From Kitasatospora cineracea (GTDB taxonomy: Bacteria; Actinomycetota; Actinomycetes; Streptomycetales; Streptomycetaceae), in contig NZ_RJVJ01000001.1 in assembly GCF_003751605.1 (NCBI RefSeq), forward strand, positions 5,803,306 to 5,867,305: 64,000 bases of DNA, in the 5' to 3' direction. Within the stretch, counting starts at the first letter, position 1. Every line of letters begins with the position of its first letter. The translations under genes were made by a program, and so were the position numbers. The notes below the pieces were generated by a model. It searched no databases and was not told the DNA's origin. It was given only the letters and a program-made list of their open reading frames with translations. Shown here in pieces: positions 17,321-27,814 of the stretch.

Positions 17321-17683
17321 ATGGCATCCGACCGTTCCGCCCGCCTGCTGGGAGGGCTGCTGCTGACCGCCGGAGTCGCGCACTTCGCCGCTCCGCGGCC
17401 CTTCGACGCGATCGTCCCGCGGAGCCTGCCCGGCTCGCCCCGGACCTGGACCCGGGTGAGCGGTGTCGCCGAGCTGGCCGTCGGTGCGGCCGTGCTCCTG
17501 CCGCGCAGCCGCCGGGCGGGAGCGCTGGCGGCCGCGGGCCTGTTCGCGGCGCTCTTCCCCGCGAACGTGAAGATGGCCTACGACTGGCGCCACCGCCCGG
17601 CCCCGCAGCGGGCCGCCGCCCTCGCCCGGCTGCCGCTGCAGGCGCCGCTGGTCGCCTGGGCGGTCCGGGTGGCCCGGGGCTGA
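17321..17683 (+). CDS. DoxX-like small membrane protein
   Basis: A 120-residue protein with three or four membrane segments (LLGGLLLTAGVAHFAAP, GVAELAVGAAVLLP, LAAAGLFAALFPANVKMAYD). The NVKMAYDWRH motif is typical of actinobacterial DoxX-like proteins. Function is unknown, possibly redox linked. ATG 17321 has GGGAG upstream. An imperfect GCTAC/GTAGC inverted repeat lies at about 17272-17287, where an operator could sit. Confidence 0.8.
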   Translation: MASDRSARLLGGLLLTAGVAHFAAPRPFDAIVPRSLPGSPRTWTRVSGVAELAVGAAVLLPRSRRAGALAAAGLFAALFPANVKMAYDWRHRPAPQRAAALARLPLQAPLVAWAVRVARG

Positions 17684-17721
17684 CCGGGGCCTGACGGGGG
17701 CTGACGGGGGCTGGCGGCCGG

Positions 17722-18462
17722 TCAGGACAGGGGGAGCAGCATGATGGGTGCTCCGCTGGGGTGTTCGGAGCCGCCGGCGGGTTCGAGGGTGAGGCCGACG
17801 CCGTCGGCCCCGTTCGGTGAGCCGGTGAGCAGGAGGGCGCCGTTGCCGCCGGGCATGAGCCCGGCCGGGCGCATCACGTCGCCGTCGGCGAACCACAGCT
17901 CGTACGTGCGGCCGTTCGCCGGGTCCGGCAGTCCGGTGGCGAGGAACCCCGCCCGGGCGCGGGAGTGGGACCACACGACCGTCCCGGCGCCGGCCCCGCC
18001 GGTGGCGGCGGCGGTGGCGGTGCGGGCGTCGGGGGCGGTCAGCAGGTCCGCGAACCGGTCCTGCTGCTGCTGGAGGGCGGTGGCCCGGGCGCGGGCCCGG
18101 TCGGCCTCCCGGTGCTGCTGGACGGCGACGGCCCCGGTGGTGAGGGCGGCGGCCAGGCAGGCGGCGAGGGCGAGCCTCCACCACCGCCGCTCTCCCGGCC
18201 GCTTCCCGGCCGCCCGCGGGGCGAGGGCCGGTGCTTGCTGGCGGGCCGTGGGCAGCGCGGCCAGTACCGCGGCCTTCAGGGACGCGGGCGGCGCCGTGCT
18301 CTCGGCGGACCCCAGCCGGGCCAGGGTCGCGCGGAACTCGGCGACCTCCGCGGCGCAGGACGGGCAGTCCGCCAGGTGCTCCTCGAAGCGCCGCGACTCG
18401 TCGGCCTCCAGGGCGTGGGCGGCGTACGCGCCGGTCAGGGTGTGCAGGTCGGCGGTGCTCAT
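17722..18462 (-). CDS. RskA-type anti-sigma factor
   Basis: A 246-residue protein. The N-terminal zinc-binding anti-sigma domain has HLADCPSCAAEV preceded by LTGAYAAHALEADESRRF. One membrane helix (LALAACLAAALTTGAVAV) follows at ~100-120, then the periplasmic RskA domain (NGRTYELWFADGD, LEPAGGSEHPSGAPI). RskA holds SigK inactive until cleaved by membrane proteases, and the regulon includes fasciclin proteins. Its ATG overlaps (ATGA) the stop of a 16-codon sigma factor remnant. An intact cognate sigma factor is therefore missing at this locus. Confidence 0.9.
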   Translation of the reverse strand: MSTADLHTLTGAYAAHALEADESRRFEEHLADCPSCAAEVAEFRATLARLGSAESTAPPASLKAAVLAALPTARQQAPALAPRAAGKRPGERRWWRLALAACLAAALTTGAVAVQQHREADRARARATALQQQQDRFADLLTAPDARTATAAATGGAGAGTVVWSHSRARAGFLATGLPDPANGRTYELWFADGDVMRPAGLMPGGNGALLLTGSPNGADGVGLTLEPAGGSEHPSGAPIMLLPLS

Positions 18463-18509
18463 GTTCCTACCCCCAGGCAGTCGCGCATCCGGGTCTTGAC
18501 CGTGCCCAT
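18459..18509 (-). pseudogene. Residual C-terminus of a SigK-like sigma factor
   Basis: Immediately upstream of rskA, and overlapping its ATG, the minus strand encodes MGTVKTRMRDCLGVGT followed by a stop. The GTVKTRMRD part is the second half of the sigma region-4 recognition helix. In SigK proteins a further RMRDGL...RLRD segment normally separates it from the end. The rest of the ~190-residue gene is absent upstream, so nearly the whole sigma gene was deleted. Confidence 0.7.
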
Positions 18510-18678
18510 CAGCCCTCCACCACCGCCCCGACCTCGCAGCACGACAAACGATCCCGACACCACCATGTTCGGAGCAGGCCGGACACCGGATTGCCCGGCA
18601 CCCGCAGCGGCTTCCGGACGCCGACGGGTGACGGGCATCCCGGTGCCCGGCAGGCTGGGCAGCGGCTGGCCCGGCGGA

Positions 18679-19311
18679 TCAGGCCGGCAGGCCCTCCAGG
18701 CCACGGGCGGTGACCAGGCGCGCGGCGCCGTCGGAGAGCTGGTAGGACAGGCCCACCACGGCGGTGCGCCCCGCTGCGACGGCGTCGGCCAGCACCCGGG
18801 AGCGCTCCAGCAGCACGTCGACGGTCTGTTCCACGTGGACGTCGATGAAGTCGTGGTCGCCGGTGCGCCCGGCGCCGCGCGCCGCCAGCACGCTGGGGGT
18901 GACGCGTTCGACGAGGTCGCGGACGTATCCGTTGTAGGCGGCGCCCTCCTCCACCGCTCCCCGGGCCGCGGCGACCGCCCCGCAGGAGTCGTGGCCGAGG
19001 ACGACGACCAGCGGGCAGTCGAGCAGGGCGACGCCGTACTCGATGCTGCCCAGCGCCTCGGCGCCCAGGACGTGCCCGGCGGTGCGGACCACGAACAGGT
19101 CGCCCAGGCCGCGGTCGAAGATGATCTCGGCGGCGAGCCGGGAGTCCGAGCAGCCCAGCAGGACCGCGAACGGACGCTGGGAGGGCGCGGTCTCGGCCCG
19201 CCGGGCGGCGTCCTGGTTGGGGTGCAGGGGCGTGCCGTCGGTGAAGCGGCGGTTGCCGGCGAGCAGGGCGGCGAAGGCGTCAGCAGCGGTCATCATCTGA
19301 TCATCGGTCAT
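18679..19311 (-). CDS. Beta-class carbonic anhydrase
   Basis: A 210-residue protein with the complete active-site set: Cys54-Ser-Asp56-Ser-Arg58 (GCSDSR), His107 and Cys110 (LGHDSCGA). These coordinate zinc and form the Asp/Arg dyad for reversible hydration of carbon dioxide to bicarbonate. A C-terminal fragment of a related gene lies at 32505-32790. The upstream strand probably once led into the deleted sigma gene region. Cytoplasmic, no signal peptide. Confidence 0.93.
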   Translation of the reverse strand: MTDDQMMTAADAFAALLAGNRRFTDGTPLHPNQDAARRAETAPSQRPFAVLLGCSDSRLAAEIIFDRGLGDLFVVRTAGHVLGAEALGSIEYGVALLDCPLVVVLGHDSCGAVAAARGAVEEGAAYNGYVRDLVERVTPSVLAARGAGRTGDHDFIDVHVEQTVDVLLERSRVLADAVAAGRTAVVGLSYQLSDGAARLVTARGLEGLPA

Positions 19312-19541
19312 GCCCGACAGCGTACGGTCGGCGCGCCGGCGCCTTCCCGCAGGGCCGCCGGACGGCTGAGGGGCCGGCCCGCTCGGCCTTCACGGCCCCC
19401 GGTGCCCAAGGCGGAGATGCCGTGCGACTCCGTCCGCACCCCGACGGAGCAGAGCGACCGATCCGCGCCCTGCGCCGCTCCGAACACAGGGAGAAGGCAA
19501 CAGCCGAGGGCCGCCCGGCCTCGTCCGACGGAGGGCAAACG

Positions 19542-20852
<1,311 letters not shown>

Positions 20853-21001
20853 TCCGCCGGCACCTGCGCCGGACCCGCAGCCCCCGGGAACGGGACGGCG
20901 CCCCCGGGAGGCCGCGTGCGACGACGCCCGGACCGCCGACGCCACCATCCGCACCGCTCCGGACGCGGACCGGTGCGCAGACCGCCACGACGAAGAGCCC
21001 C

Positions 21002-21646
21002 ATGCCCCCTCACACCGCTCACCTCCCCGCCGGTACCCGCTCCGTGCTGCTCGTCCTGCACGGCGGCCGGGCCGAGAGCCTCGCCCGCCAGCCCCGCTTG
21101 GGACTGGCCAGGCTCCGCATGCGGGCCTTCGGCGCGGCGGTCCGCCGCCTGGCCGCCGACCCCTCGCTCGCGGAGGTCGAGGTGAGGTACCGCTACCGGG
21201 GGTGGAACGGCGGACACGCGCACCCCGTCGCCGACGCGGCCCTGGTCCTGCGGGAGATCGCGTTCCGGGCGCCCGACGTGAAGGTCGTGCTGCTCGGGCA
21301 CTCCATGGGCGGACGGGCGGCGCTCGCCGTCGCCGGCCACCCGCAGGTCCTCGGCGCGGTCCTGCTGGCGCCGTGGTGCCAACCCGGTGACCCGGTGGGG
21401 CAGTTGCGCGGCAGGCGCTTCGTGATCCTGCACGACCCGTCCGACCGCGTCACCAGCGCGGAGGGCTCCCGCGCCTTCGCGGCCCGGGCCCGGCGGGCCG
21501 GCGCCGAGGTGCGGTTCGTCGAGATGCCCCGGGGCGGGCACGCCATGGTCAGCGGCGCCGGGGCCTGGCAGCGTCTCGCGGCCCGCTCGGTCACGGCGAT
21601 CCTCGAGGGGGAGCCGCTGCCGGACCTGCCACCGGGCACGTCGTGA
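21002..21646 (+). CDS. Small alpha/beta hydrolase
   Basis: A 214-residue hydrolase with the nucleophile elbow GHSMGG at about residue 100, the oxyanion-side strand SVLLVLHGG near the N-terminus, an acid in LHDPSDRVTS and a C-terminal histidine in RGGHAMV. This completes a plausible Ser-Asp-His triad. Substrate unknown. It lies downstream of the CFA-like gene on the same strand. Confidence 0.85.
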   Translation: MPPHTAHLPAGTRSVLLVLHGGRAESLARQPRLGLARLRMRAFGAAVRRLAADPSLAEVEVRYRYRGWNGGHAHPVADAALVLREIAFRAPDVKVVLLGHSMGGRAALAVAGHPQVLGAVLLAPWCQPGDPVGQLRGRRFVILHDPSDRVTSAEGSRAFAARARRAGAEVRFVEMPRGGHAMVSGAGAWQRLAARSVTAILEGEPLPDLPPGTS

Positions 21647-21689
21647 CGCCGTCCCGCCCGGGGGAGTCCCGGGGCCGTGCGCCCGGTGC

Positions 21690-22555
21690 TCAGGTCTCGG
21701 TGGTGGCCGGCAGCAGGGCGTCGGCCACGGCGGGGGCGTCCCAGCGCTGCTCGACCCGGGCGAATTTCCACACGGCGAGCGCGACCAGCCAGGTGGCGAG
21801 GAACAGGCCGACGATGGCGAAGCCGACCGCGTTGAGGTCGAGCCCGGAGACCCAGCCCCAGAACGGTCCGTGCAGGGCGAGCTTGTCGGCGAGCAGGCCG
21901 AGCAGGCCGAGGAGTTCGACGGTTCCGACCGCGTCACCCGGTTCAGCAGCCGGGACATCAAGCCGCGCTTGTCGAGCTGTCCCTCCAGCGCGGCCTCGTC
22001 CAGCTGCCCCGAGCGCATCCGGCGGAACACCTTCCAGATGCCCACCAGGACGACCAGGTTGGCGATGGCGATCAGGTAGAGGAACGAGCCGGAGACGGCG
22101 GTGCCGATCAGCCCGGTCACCCGGTGCAGGCGCGACCCGTCGTCCTGGAGCGGCCCGGCCAGGGCCTTGACGCCCAGGGAGAGCAGGACGGCGAGGCCGA
22201 AGACGACGGACGAGTGCCCCAGGGAGAACCAGAAGCCCACGGACAGCGGACGGCGGCGCTGCTCCATCAGCCGGCGGGTGGTGTTGTCGATCGCGGCGAT
22301 GTGGTCGGTGTCGAAGGCGTGCCGCATGCCCAGCGTGTAGGCGGTGACGCCGATCCCGAGGCCGAAGCTCCCGGTGCCGACGGCGTGGTGCTCGGGGACG
22401 ACGACGAGCACCAGGACGCCCCAGCCGACGAGGTGCAGGGCGGCGATGAACGCCGCCATCCCGCCCAGGTGCCGCCACTCCCGGCGGGTGACGGACGGCC
22501 GGACGCGGCCGGGCCCGGACGGCGGAGGGCAGGGGACGACGGATGAGGAGGCCAT
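21690..22555 (-). pseudogene. NiCoT nickel/cobalt permease with internal deletion and frameshift
   Basis: From ATG 22555 (GGAAGG upstream) the first ~190 residues match HoxN/NixA permeases, including the metal-binding signature RHAFDTDHIAAIDNTTRRL. After LMSRLLNRVTRS the frame breaks, and the C-terminus resumes in another frame as VGTVELLGLLGLLADKLALH and LDLNAVGFAIVGLF. The central helices that normally follow (with the GLGFDTATE motif) are missing. The junction is near 21920-21930. The protein cannot be a normal transporter. Confidence 0.85.
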
Positions 22556-22607
22556 GGGCGTCCTTCCAACGGGGGGCGAGCGGTCGCCTGGGCGCGTCCC
22601 ACTCGTA

Positions 22608-22626
22608 GTTGCCCTATCAGGGCAAC
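22608..22626. promoter_or_regulatory. Perfect palindrome, putative operator of the nickel permease
   Basis: GTTGCCCT-ATC-AGGGCAAC is a perfect 8-bp inverted repeat with a 3-base centre, located 53-71 bases upstream of the NiCoT ATG and between two divergent metal-transport genes. Its size and position suit a dimeric metalloregulator, but the regulator is not known. Confidence 0.5.
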
Positions 22627-22873
22627 AAGCGGCCGTGTCACTGGGCGCGCCGGGGGCGCGGGGAGGTGCGGCGCGGGCGCCCCGCCGACGTCGCACCCGG
22701 CAGGTGCGGACGTTGCCCCGCGCGGGTGAATTCTCCGGCAGGCCGCATGGCGGCGGCCTCCCCGGGGCCGTGGAGCCGGGATGGTGACCCCGGGCCCGTC
22801 ATGGCCCCGTTCCTCTCCCCGCCGGGCCGCGCCTCACCGCCGCGGCGACCGGCCCCGCATCCGGAGGCCCAGC

Positions 22874-24634
22874 GTGGCGGTCCCTCGACTCCTCGTCCGA
22901 ACAGCTGTCGGCGCGTCAATCGCCTTCCTGCTGACCGGTGTTGCGGCGCCGGTCGCCGCCGCCCACCCGCTGGGAAACTTCTCTCTCAACCACTACCTGG
23001 GCCTCACCGTCCGGCCCGACGCCGTCGAGGTCCTCGCCGTCACCGACGCCGCCGAGATCCCCACCCTCCAGGAACAGCCGAAGGTCGACCGGGACGGCAA
23101 CGGCACCGCGGACGACGCCGAGCGCGCGGCCTGGGCCGCCGAACAGTGCGGCCTGACGGCGCAACACCTCAAGGTGACGGCAAGTCAGGACGCGACGCCG
23201 CTGACCTGGCAGGCCGACTCGGCGCAGTTCCGCTACGAGGACGGCTCCGCCGGGCTGCGCACCAGCCGCCTGGAGTGCGTGCTCCGGGCCGACCTGCACC
23301 TGCCCGCAGACGGGAGCCCGATCCGGGTGGACGCCGGGAACGACCCGGGCCGGGTGGGGTGGAACGAGATCACCGCCCGCGGCGACGGCGTGACGCTGGA
23401 GGACTCCGACGTCCCCGCCGAGTCGGTGTCCGAGCAACTGCGGGACTACCCGAGGAACTTGCTGGACAGCCCGAGCGGCGTCACCCGCGCCCGGTTCCTG
23501 GCCCGGCCGGGCGGCACGGCCGTGCCCGCGGGGGCGGCCGCCGTCCGGGCGGACGGTTCCGGGCCGACCGCCTGGCTGGCCGGCCTGGACGCCCGACTCA
23601 CCGGCATCGGCGCCGCCGAGCGGCTGACCCTCCCCCTGGGCCTGCTCGCGGTCCTGCTGTCGATCGTCCTCGGCGCCGGACACGCGCTGCTGCCCGGACA
23701 CGGCAAGACCGTGATGGCGGCCTACCTGGCCGGCCGACGGGGCAGGACCCGCGACGCCGTCACCGTCGGAGCGACCGTCACGGTGACCCACACCGCCGGG
23801 GTCATGGTCATCGGCCTGTGCCTGACCACCTTCTCCTCGCTGGCCGGCGACGTGCTGCTGGGCTGGCTGGGCGTCCTCAGCGGCGCCCTGGTTGCCGTCG
23901 TCGGCGCGGGGCTGCTGCGCGATGCCGTCCGCCGCTCCCGCCACGCCCGCGCGCACAGCCACCTCCCGCACCCCCAGCCGATCCCCGACGACACCGAGGC
24001 CAGGGAACTCGCCCATGCGGCCGCCCACGCCGCGGGCACCCCGCACGACCACGACCCGCACCCCGAACCGGACGGCCACCGCGCCGGCCCCGATGCGCAC
24101 CACGTCCACGCCCGCACGGCCGTCGCCGACCACGAGCACCCGCACCACCACGATCACGAGCACCCGCACGGCCACGACCACGATCACGGCCACGGCCACG
24201 GCCACGGCCATCCGCACGTCCACGGTCGCGCCGGCGACCTGGCGCACGGTCACCACGGCCACCGCCACGGGCTGTTCGGCGGCCACCGGCACGATCCCGC
24301 CCCGACGAGCCGGCGCAACCTGATCGGCCTCGGGATCGCCGGCGGCCTCGTGCCCAGCCCGTCCGCGCTGGTGGTGCTGCTGGGCGCGGTCGCGCTGGGC
24401 CGGACGCTGTTCGGCGCGGCCCTGGTGGTCGCCTACGGCGTGGGCATGGCCGCCACCCTCACCGCCGTCGGCCTGCTCCTGGTCCGGGTCGGCGACCGGC
24501 TCGGCGCGGTGCAGGCCGGGCCGATCGCCGGGCGGCTCCACCGGATCGCCCCGTACAGCGCCCTGATCACCGCATCGCTGATCCTGATCGTCGGGCTGGG
24601 ACTGGTCGTCCGCAGCCTGCCCGCCACCCTGTGA
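22874..24634 (+). CDS. NicO/RcnA-type nickel/cobalt exporter with His-rich loop
   Basis: A 586-residue membrane protein. A signal peptide and extracytoplasmic domain (residues ~1-245, starting AAHPLGNFSLNHY) are followed by helices bearing GAGHALLPGHGKTVMAAYL, the NicO signature. A very long His-rich loop (roughly 355-480, many H-D-H and HGH runs) presumably binds divalent metals. The C-terminal helices include GIAGGLVPSPSALVVLLGAV. It probably moves nickel or cobalt across the membrane. GTG 22874 has GGAGG upstream. It diverges from the broken NiCoT gene. Confidence 0.87.
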   Translation: MAVPRLLVRTAVGASIAFLLTGVAAPVAAAHPLGNFSLNHYLGLTVRPDAVEVLAVTDAAEIPTLQEQPKVDRDGNGTADDAERAAWAAEQCGLTAQHLKVTASQDATPLTWQADSAQFRYEDGSAGLRTSRLECVLRADLHLPADGSPIRVDAGNDPGRVGWNEITARGDGVTLEDSDVPAESVSEQLRDYPRNLLDSPSGVTRARFLARPGGTAVPAGAAAVRADGSGPTAWLAGLDARLTGIGAAERLTLPLGLLAVLLSIVLGAGHALLPGHGKTVMAAYLAGRRGRTRDAVTVGATVTVTHTAGVMVIGLCLTTFSSLAGDVLLGWLGVLSGALVAVVGAGLLRDAVRRSRHARAHSHLPHPQPIPDDTEARELAHAAAHAAGTPHDHDPHPEPDGHRAGPDAHHVHARTAVADHEHPHHHDHEHPHGHDHDHGHGHGHGHPHVHGRAGDLAHGHHGHRHGLFGGHRHDPAPTSRRNLIGLGIAGGLVPSPSALVVLLGAVALGRTLFGAALVVAYGVGMAATLTAVGLLLVRVGDRLGAVQAGPIAGRLHRIAPYSALITASLILIVGLGLVVRSLPATL

Positions 24635-24663
24635 ACGCCCACACCCACCGGAGGACGACCGCC

Positions 24664-25008
24664 GTGGACATCCGCCGCACCCGCCCGTTCCTGCTCCTCG
24701 CCGTCACCGCCGCGCTGCTCACGGGGTGCGGCGGCGGAAAGCCTGACGGGAGCTTCGACGCCCAGCCCGGCACGCCGTCACCGACCTGCCTCCAGCACCA
24801 GCAACAGGAACCGGGCGGCAAGTACACCAGCGGGCAGCAGTCCGATCCGCGGGCGGTGCTGGAGATGATGCGGTTCTACACCGCCAACGGCACCAAGGCG
24901 TACTGCGACGGCGAGCCGCCCACGGACACCGACCGCCGCTGGACGGAGCTGTACACGACGCTCGGCGGCGACGCGAGCCGCCTGCCGCCGCAGGACGCGA
25001 AGAGGTAG
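24664..25008 (+). CDS. Small lipoprotein
   Basis: A 114-residue lipoprotein with lipobox LLTGC and a short mature domain (DPRAVLEMMRFYTANGTKAY, DTDRRWTELYTTLGGDASR). GTG 24664 was chosen for the GGAGG site eight bases upstream. A GTG at 24631 overlapping the exporter stop is an alternative. It sits directly behind the NicO gene and is probably co-expressed, perhaps as a metal-related accessory protein. Confidence 0.7.
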   Translation: MDIRRTRPFLLLAVTAALLTGCGGGKPDGSFDAQPGTPSPTCLQHQQQEPGGKYTSGQQSDPRAVLEMMRFYTANGTKAYCDGEPPTDTDRRWTELYTTLGGDASRLPPQDAKR

Positions 25009-25018
25009 GACGGCCCGC

Positions 25019-25802
25019 TCAGCCCGTCGGTGCGAGCTCGGCCAGGGCCGCGCGGGCGGCGGGGGCGTGCAGCGGGTGGAAGGCCAGGTTGATCCCCAGT
25101 GCCGTCCCGAACTCGGTGCGGGCCTCGTCGTCCCGGCCGAGCGCGCGCAGGACCACCGCGCGGTGGTAGCGGAAGAGGGCGTTGCGGGTGCCGAGCGCGA
25201 GCACCTCGTCGGACTGCCGCAGGGCGTCCGCGTCACGGCCGTTGGCGTGCAGGGCCCAGGCGTAGGAGGCGCGGGCCGGGGACGGGGTGCCCGGTTTGAG
25301 GTCGACCATGCGCTGCACCGCGTCGAACGACTCGGGGTAGCGGCCGAGTTGGGTGCAGGCGTCGGCGAGGGTCCCGTAGAGGGTGGAGTTGTCGGGGTTG
25401 ACCGCGATGGCCTTCCGTGACCAGTCGAGGGCCGCGGCGAAGTCGTGCCGGGCGGAGTCCAGGCTGGCCATGCCCGCCATGGCGGTGAAGTTCTCGGCGG
25501 GTTCGGCGCTCAGCGACCGGGCGAGGACGGCTTCCGCCTTCGGGTAGTAGGACGGGTCGGCGGTGGCCTTGGCCCGCTGGACGTAGGCCAGGCCGAGGGC
25601 GGCCAGTGCCTGTGCGTCGCCGGGCGCCTCCTTAGGGGTGGTCCTGCAGGCCGCGGATCTCCGCGCCCGGGCCGGTGTCCGCGCTGTCCTGCCCGGCGGG
25701 CCGCTCCTGGGCGGCGGGGCCGTCGCCGCCCTGCGGGGTAAGGCCGAGGCCGCCGGCCAGGAACAGACCGACGCCGAGGACGGTGGTGACGGCGGCGGGC
25801 AT
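25019..25802 (-). pseudogene. Frameshifted TPR protein
   Basis: The N-terminus (from ATG 25802, PAAVTTVLGVGLFLAGGLGL) ends at a TAA at 25632-25634. The TPR part continues in another frame (PGDAQALAALGLAYVQRA, YYPKAEAVLARSLSAEP and later repeats) to 25019. A single-base change near 25640 would rejoin the two. It is a paralogue of the TPR protein at 12989 and lies convergent with the NicO-lipoprotein pair. The break may be biological or a base-calling error. Confidence 0.75.
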
Positions 25803-25962
25803 GAGGCGGCGGCGGCACCCGTCACCGGGGAACGCCGACTCGCCGGTGCCGCGCCCGCGCGAGCGGCCCGGTCCGCGTACCGTCGAACCGGTACACGTCA
25901 CCGTGACGGCCCGTCACACGGTACGGGTGGGCTCCGGCGTTCGGTGGCACGGGAGGAGGACC

Positions 25963-27813
25963 ATGGCCGAGGAACCCGGCGGCGCCGACCTGGTGCCGCG
26001 CCCGCACGTCCTGCGGGAGTACGCGCTGCTGGCCGACGGCGAGCGAGGGGCGCTGGTCGGCCCGCACGGCGACCTGGCCTGGATGTGCGCCCCGAAGTGG
26101 GAGTCCGACGCCGTGTTCTCGTCCCTGATCGGTGGCGGCGGGACGTACACGGTCACGCCGTGCGAGGAGCGCCACGTGTGGGGCGGCTCCTACGAGCACG
26201 GAACCCTGATCTGGCACAGCAGGTGGATGACGACCGACGGCGCCGTCGAGTGCCGCGAGGCGCTCGCCTTCCCCGGCGACCCGGACCGCGCCGTCCTCCT
26301 GCGCCGGATCACTGCCGTCGACGGGGACGCGCGGGTGCGCGTCGTCCTGGACCCGCGGGCCGGTTTCGGACGCCACGGCAGTCACCACCTGAAACTGAAC
26401 GACGGGGTGTGGAGCGGGCGCACCGGAGAACTGCGCTGGCGCTGGAGCGGGGCCGCCGGGGCCACGCCGTCCGGACGCGCCCCGGGACGGCCCGGCGAGG
26501 CGCTGCGGTGCGAGGTGACCGTTCCCGCCGGCCGGCACCACGACCTCGTCCTGGAACTCTCCGCGGCCGCCCTGCCCCGCGAGCCGGTGGAACCGGACGC
26601 GGCCTGGCGCGCTACCGAGACCGCCTGGGCCCGCAACCGCCCCGCCCTGGCGCACACGATCGCGCCCCGCGACGCCCTGCACTCCCACGCCGTCCTGCGC
26701 GGCCTGACCACCGGTGGCGGCGGCATGGCGGCCGCCGCCACCATGTGCCTGCCCGAGCGGGCTGACACCGGGCGCAGCTACGACTACCGCTACGCCTGGA
26801 TCCGCGACCAGTGCTACGCCGGGCTCGCCGCGGCCTCGGTCGAGGACACCGTGCTGCTCGACTCGGCGGTGCGCTTCGTGACGGCCCGGCTCCTGGAGGA
26901 CGGGCCGCGGCTGAAACCGGCGTACACCTGCGGCGGGGGCGCGGTGCCCGACGAGCGCACGCTCGACCTCCCCGGGTACCCCGGCGGCGGGGACCGGATC
27001 GGCAACTGGGTCAACCAGCAGTTCCAGCTCGACGCGCTGGGCGAGGCGCTGCAACTGCTCGCCGCGGCGGCCTCCTTGGACCGCCTGGACACCGACGGCC
27101 GGCGCGCCCTGCAGAGTGCCGTCGCGGCGATCGGGCAGCGCTGGGGCGAACCCGAGGCCGGCATCTGGGAGTTGGAGGACCGGCACTGGACGCACTCGCG
27201 CCTGGCCTGCGTGGCCGGACTGCGCGTCGCCGCGACCTCCGTCACCGGTGGGGCGTCCACCACCTGCTCGACCCTGGCCGACGCGATCCTCGCGGAGACC
27301 TCGCGCACCTGCCTGCACCCCGACGGGTACTGGCAGCGCGCCCCGCAGGACCGGCGCACCGACGCCGCGCTCCTGCTCCCGCCGGTGCGCGGCGCCCTGC
27401 CGGCCGCCGACCCGCGCACCTCGGCCACCGTCCGGGCGGTCCGCGAACACCTCGGCGACGACGGCTACGTCTACCGCTACCGCCACGACCAGCGGCCGCT
27501 GGAGGACAGCGAAGGCGCCTTCCTGCTGTGCGGCTTCGCGCTGGCCCTCGCCGAGCACCACCAGGGCGACGACTACCGCGCGGTCCGGCACTTCGAGCGC
27601 AACCGGGCGGCGTGCGGACCCGCGGCCCTCCTCGCGGAGGAGTACGACATCCGGCAGCGCCAACTGCGCGGCAACCTGCCGCAGGCGTTCGTCCACGCCC
27701 TGCTCCTCGAATGCGCGGGACTCCTGCCCGCGGACCTGCCGGACCTGCCGGGCCCGCCGCCCGGCGGCACGGAACGCTCCTTCCCCCTCGACGGTTCGAC
27801 CCGATCGGAGTGA
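25963..27813 (+). CDS. GH15-family glycoside hydrolase (glucoamylase/trehalase type)
   Basis: A 616-residue cytoplasmic protein. The N-terminal beta domain contains GALVGPHGDLAWMCAPKW. The (alpha/alpha)6 catalytic domain from about residue 250 contains RSYDYRYAWIRDQCYAGLAA, DRIGNWVNQQFQLDALGEAL and GIWELEDRHWTHSRLACVAG, typical GH15 segments with the Glu catalytic positions. It lacks a signal peptide. Substrates in this family include trehalose and malto-oligosaccharides. The start has GGAGGAGGA. The next gene begins one base after the stop, indicating an operon. Confidence 0.9.
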   Translation: MAEEPGGADLVPRPHVLREYALLADGERGALVGPHGDLAWMCAPKWESDAVFSSLIGGGGTYTVTPCEERHVWGGSYEHGTLIWHSRWMTTDGAVECREALAFPGDPDRAVLLRRITAVDGDARVRVVLDPRAGFGRHGSHHLKLNDGVWSGRTGELRWRWSGAAGATPSGRAPGRPGEALRCEVTVPAGRHHDLVLELSAAALPREPVEPDAAWRATETAWARNRPALAHTIAPRDALHSHAVLRGLTTGGGGMAAAATMCLPERADTGRSYDYRYAWIRDQCYAGLAAASVEDTVLLDSAVRFVTARLLEDGPRLKPAYTCGGGAVPDERTLDLPGYPGGGDRIGNWVNQQFQLDALGEALQLLAAAASLDRLDTDGRRALQSAVAAIGQRWGEPEAGIWELEDRHWTHSRLACVAGLRVAATSVTGGASTTCSTLADAILAETSRTCLHPDGYWQRAPQDRRTDAALLLPPVRGALPAADPRTSATVRAVREHLGDDGYVYRYRHDQRPLEDSEGAFLLCGFALALAEHHQGDDYRAVRHFERNRAACGPAALLAEEYDIRQRQLRGNLPQAFVHALLLECAGLLPADLPDLPGPPPGGTERSFPLDGSTRSE

Positions 27814-27814
27814 C

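Noticed and set aside
24109..24300. Repetitive CAC/GGC-rich DNA in the NicO gene resembling a repeat array
   Set aside because: It encodes the His-rich metal-binding loop of the exporter; it has no spacer structure and is not a CRISPR array.
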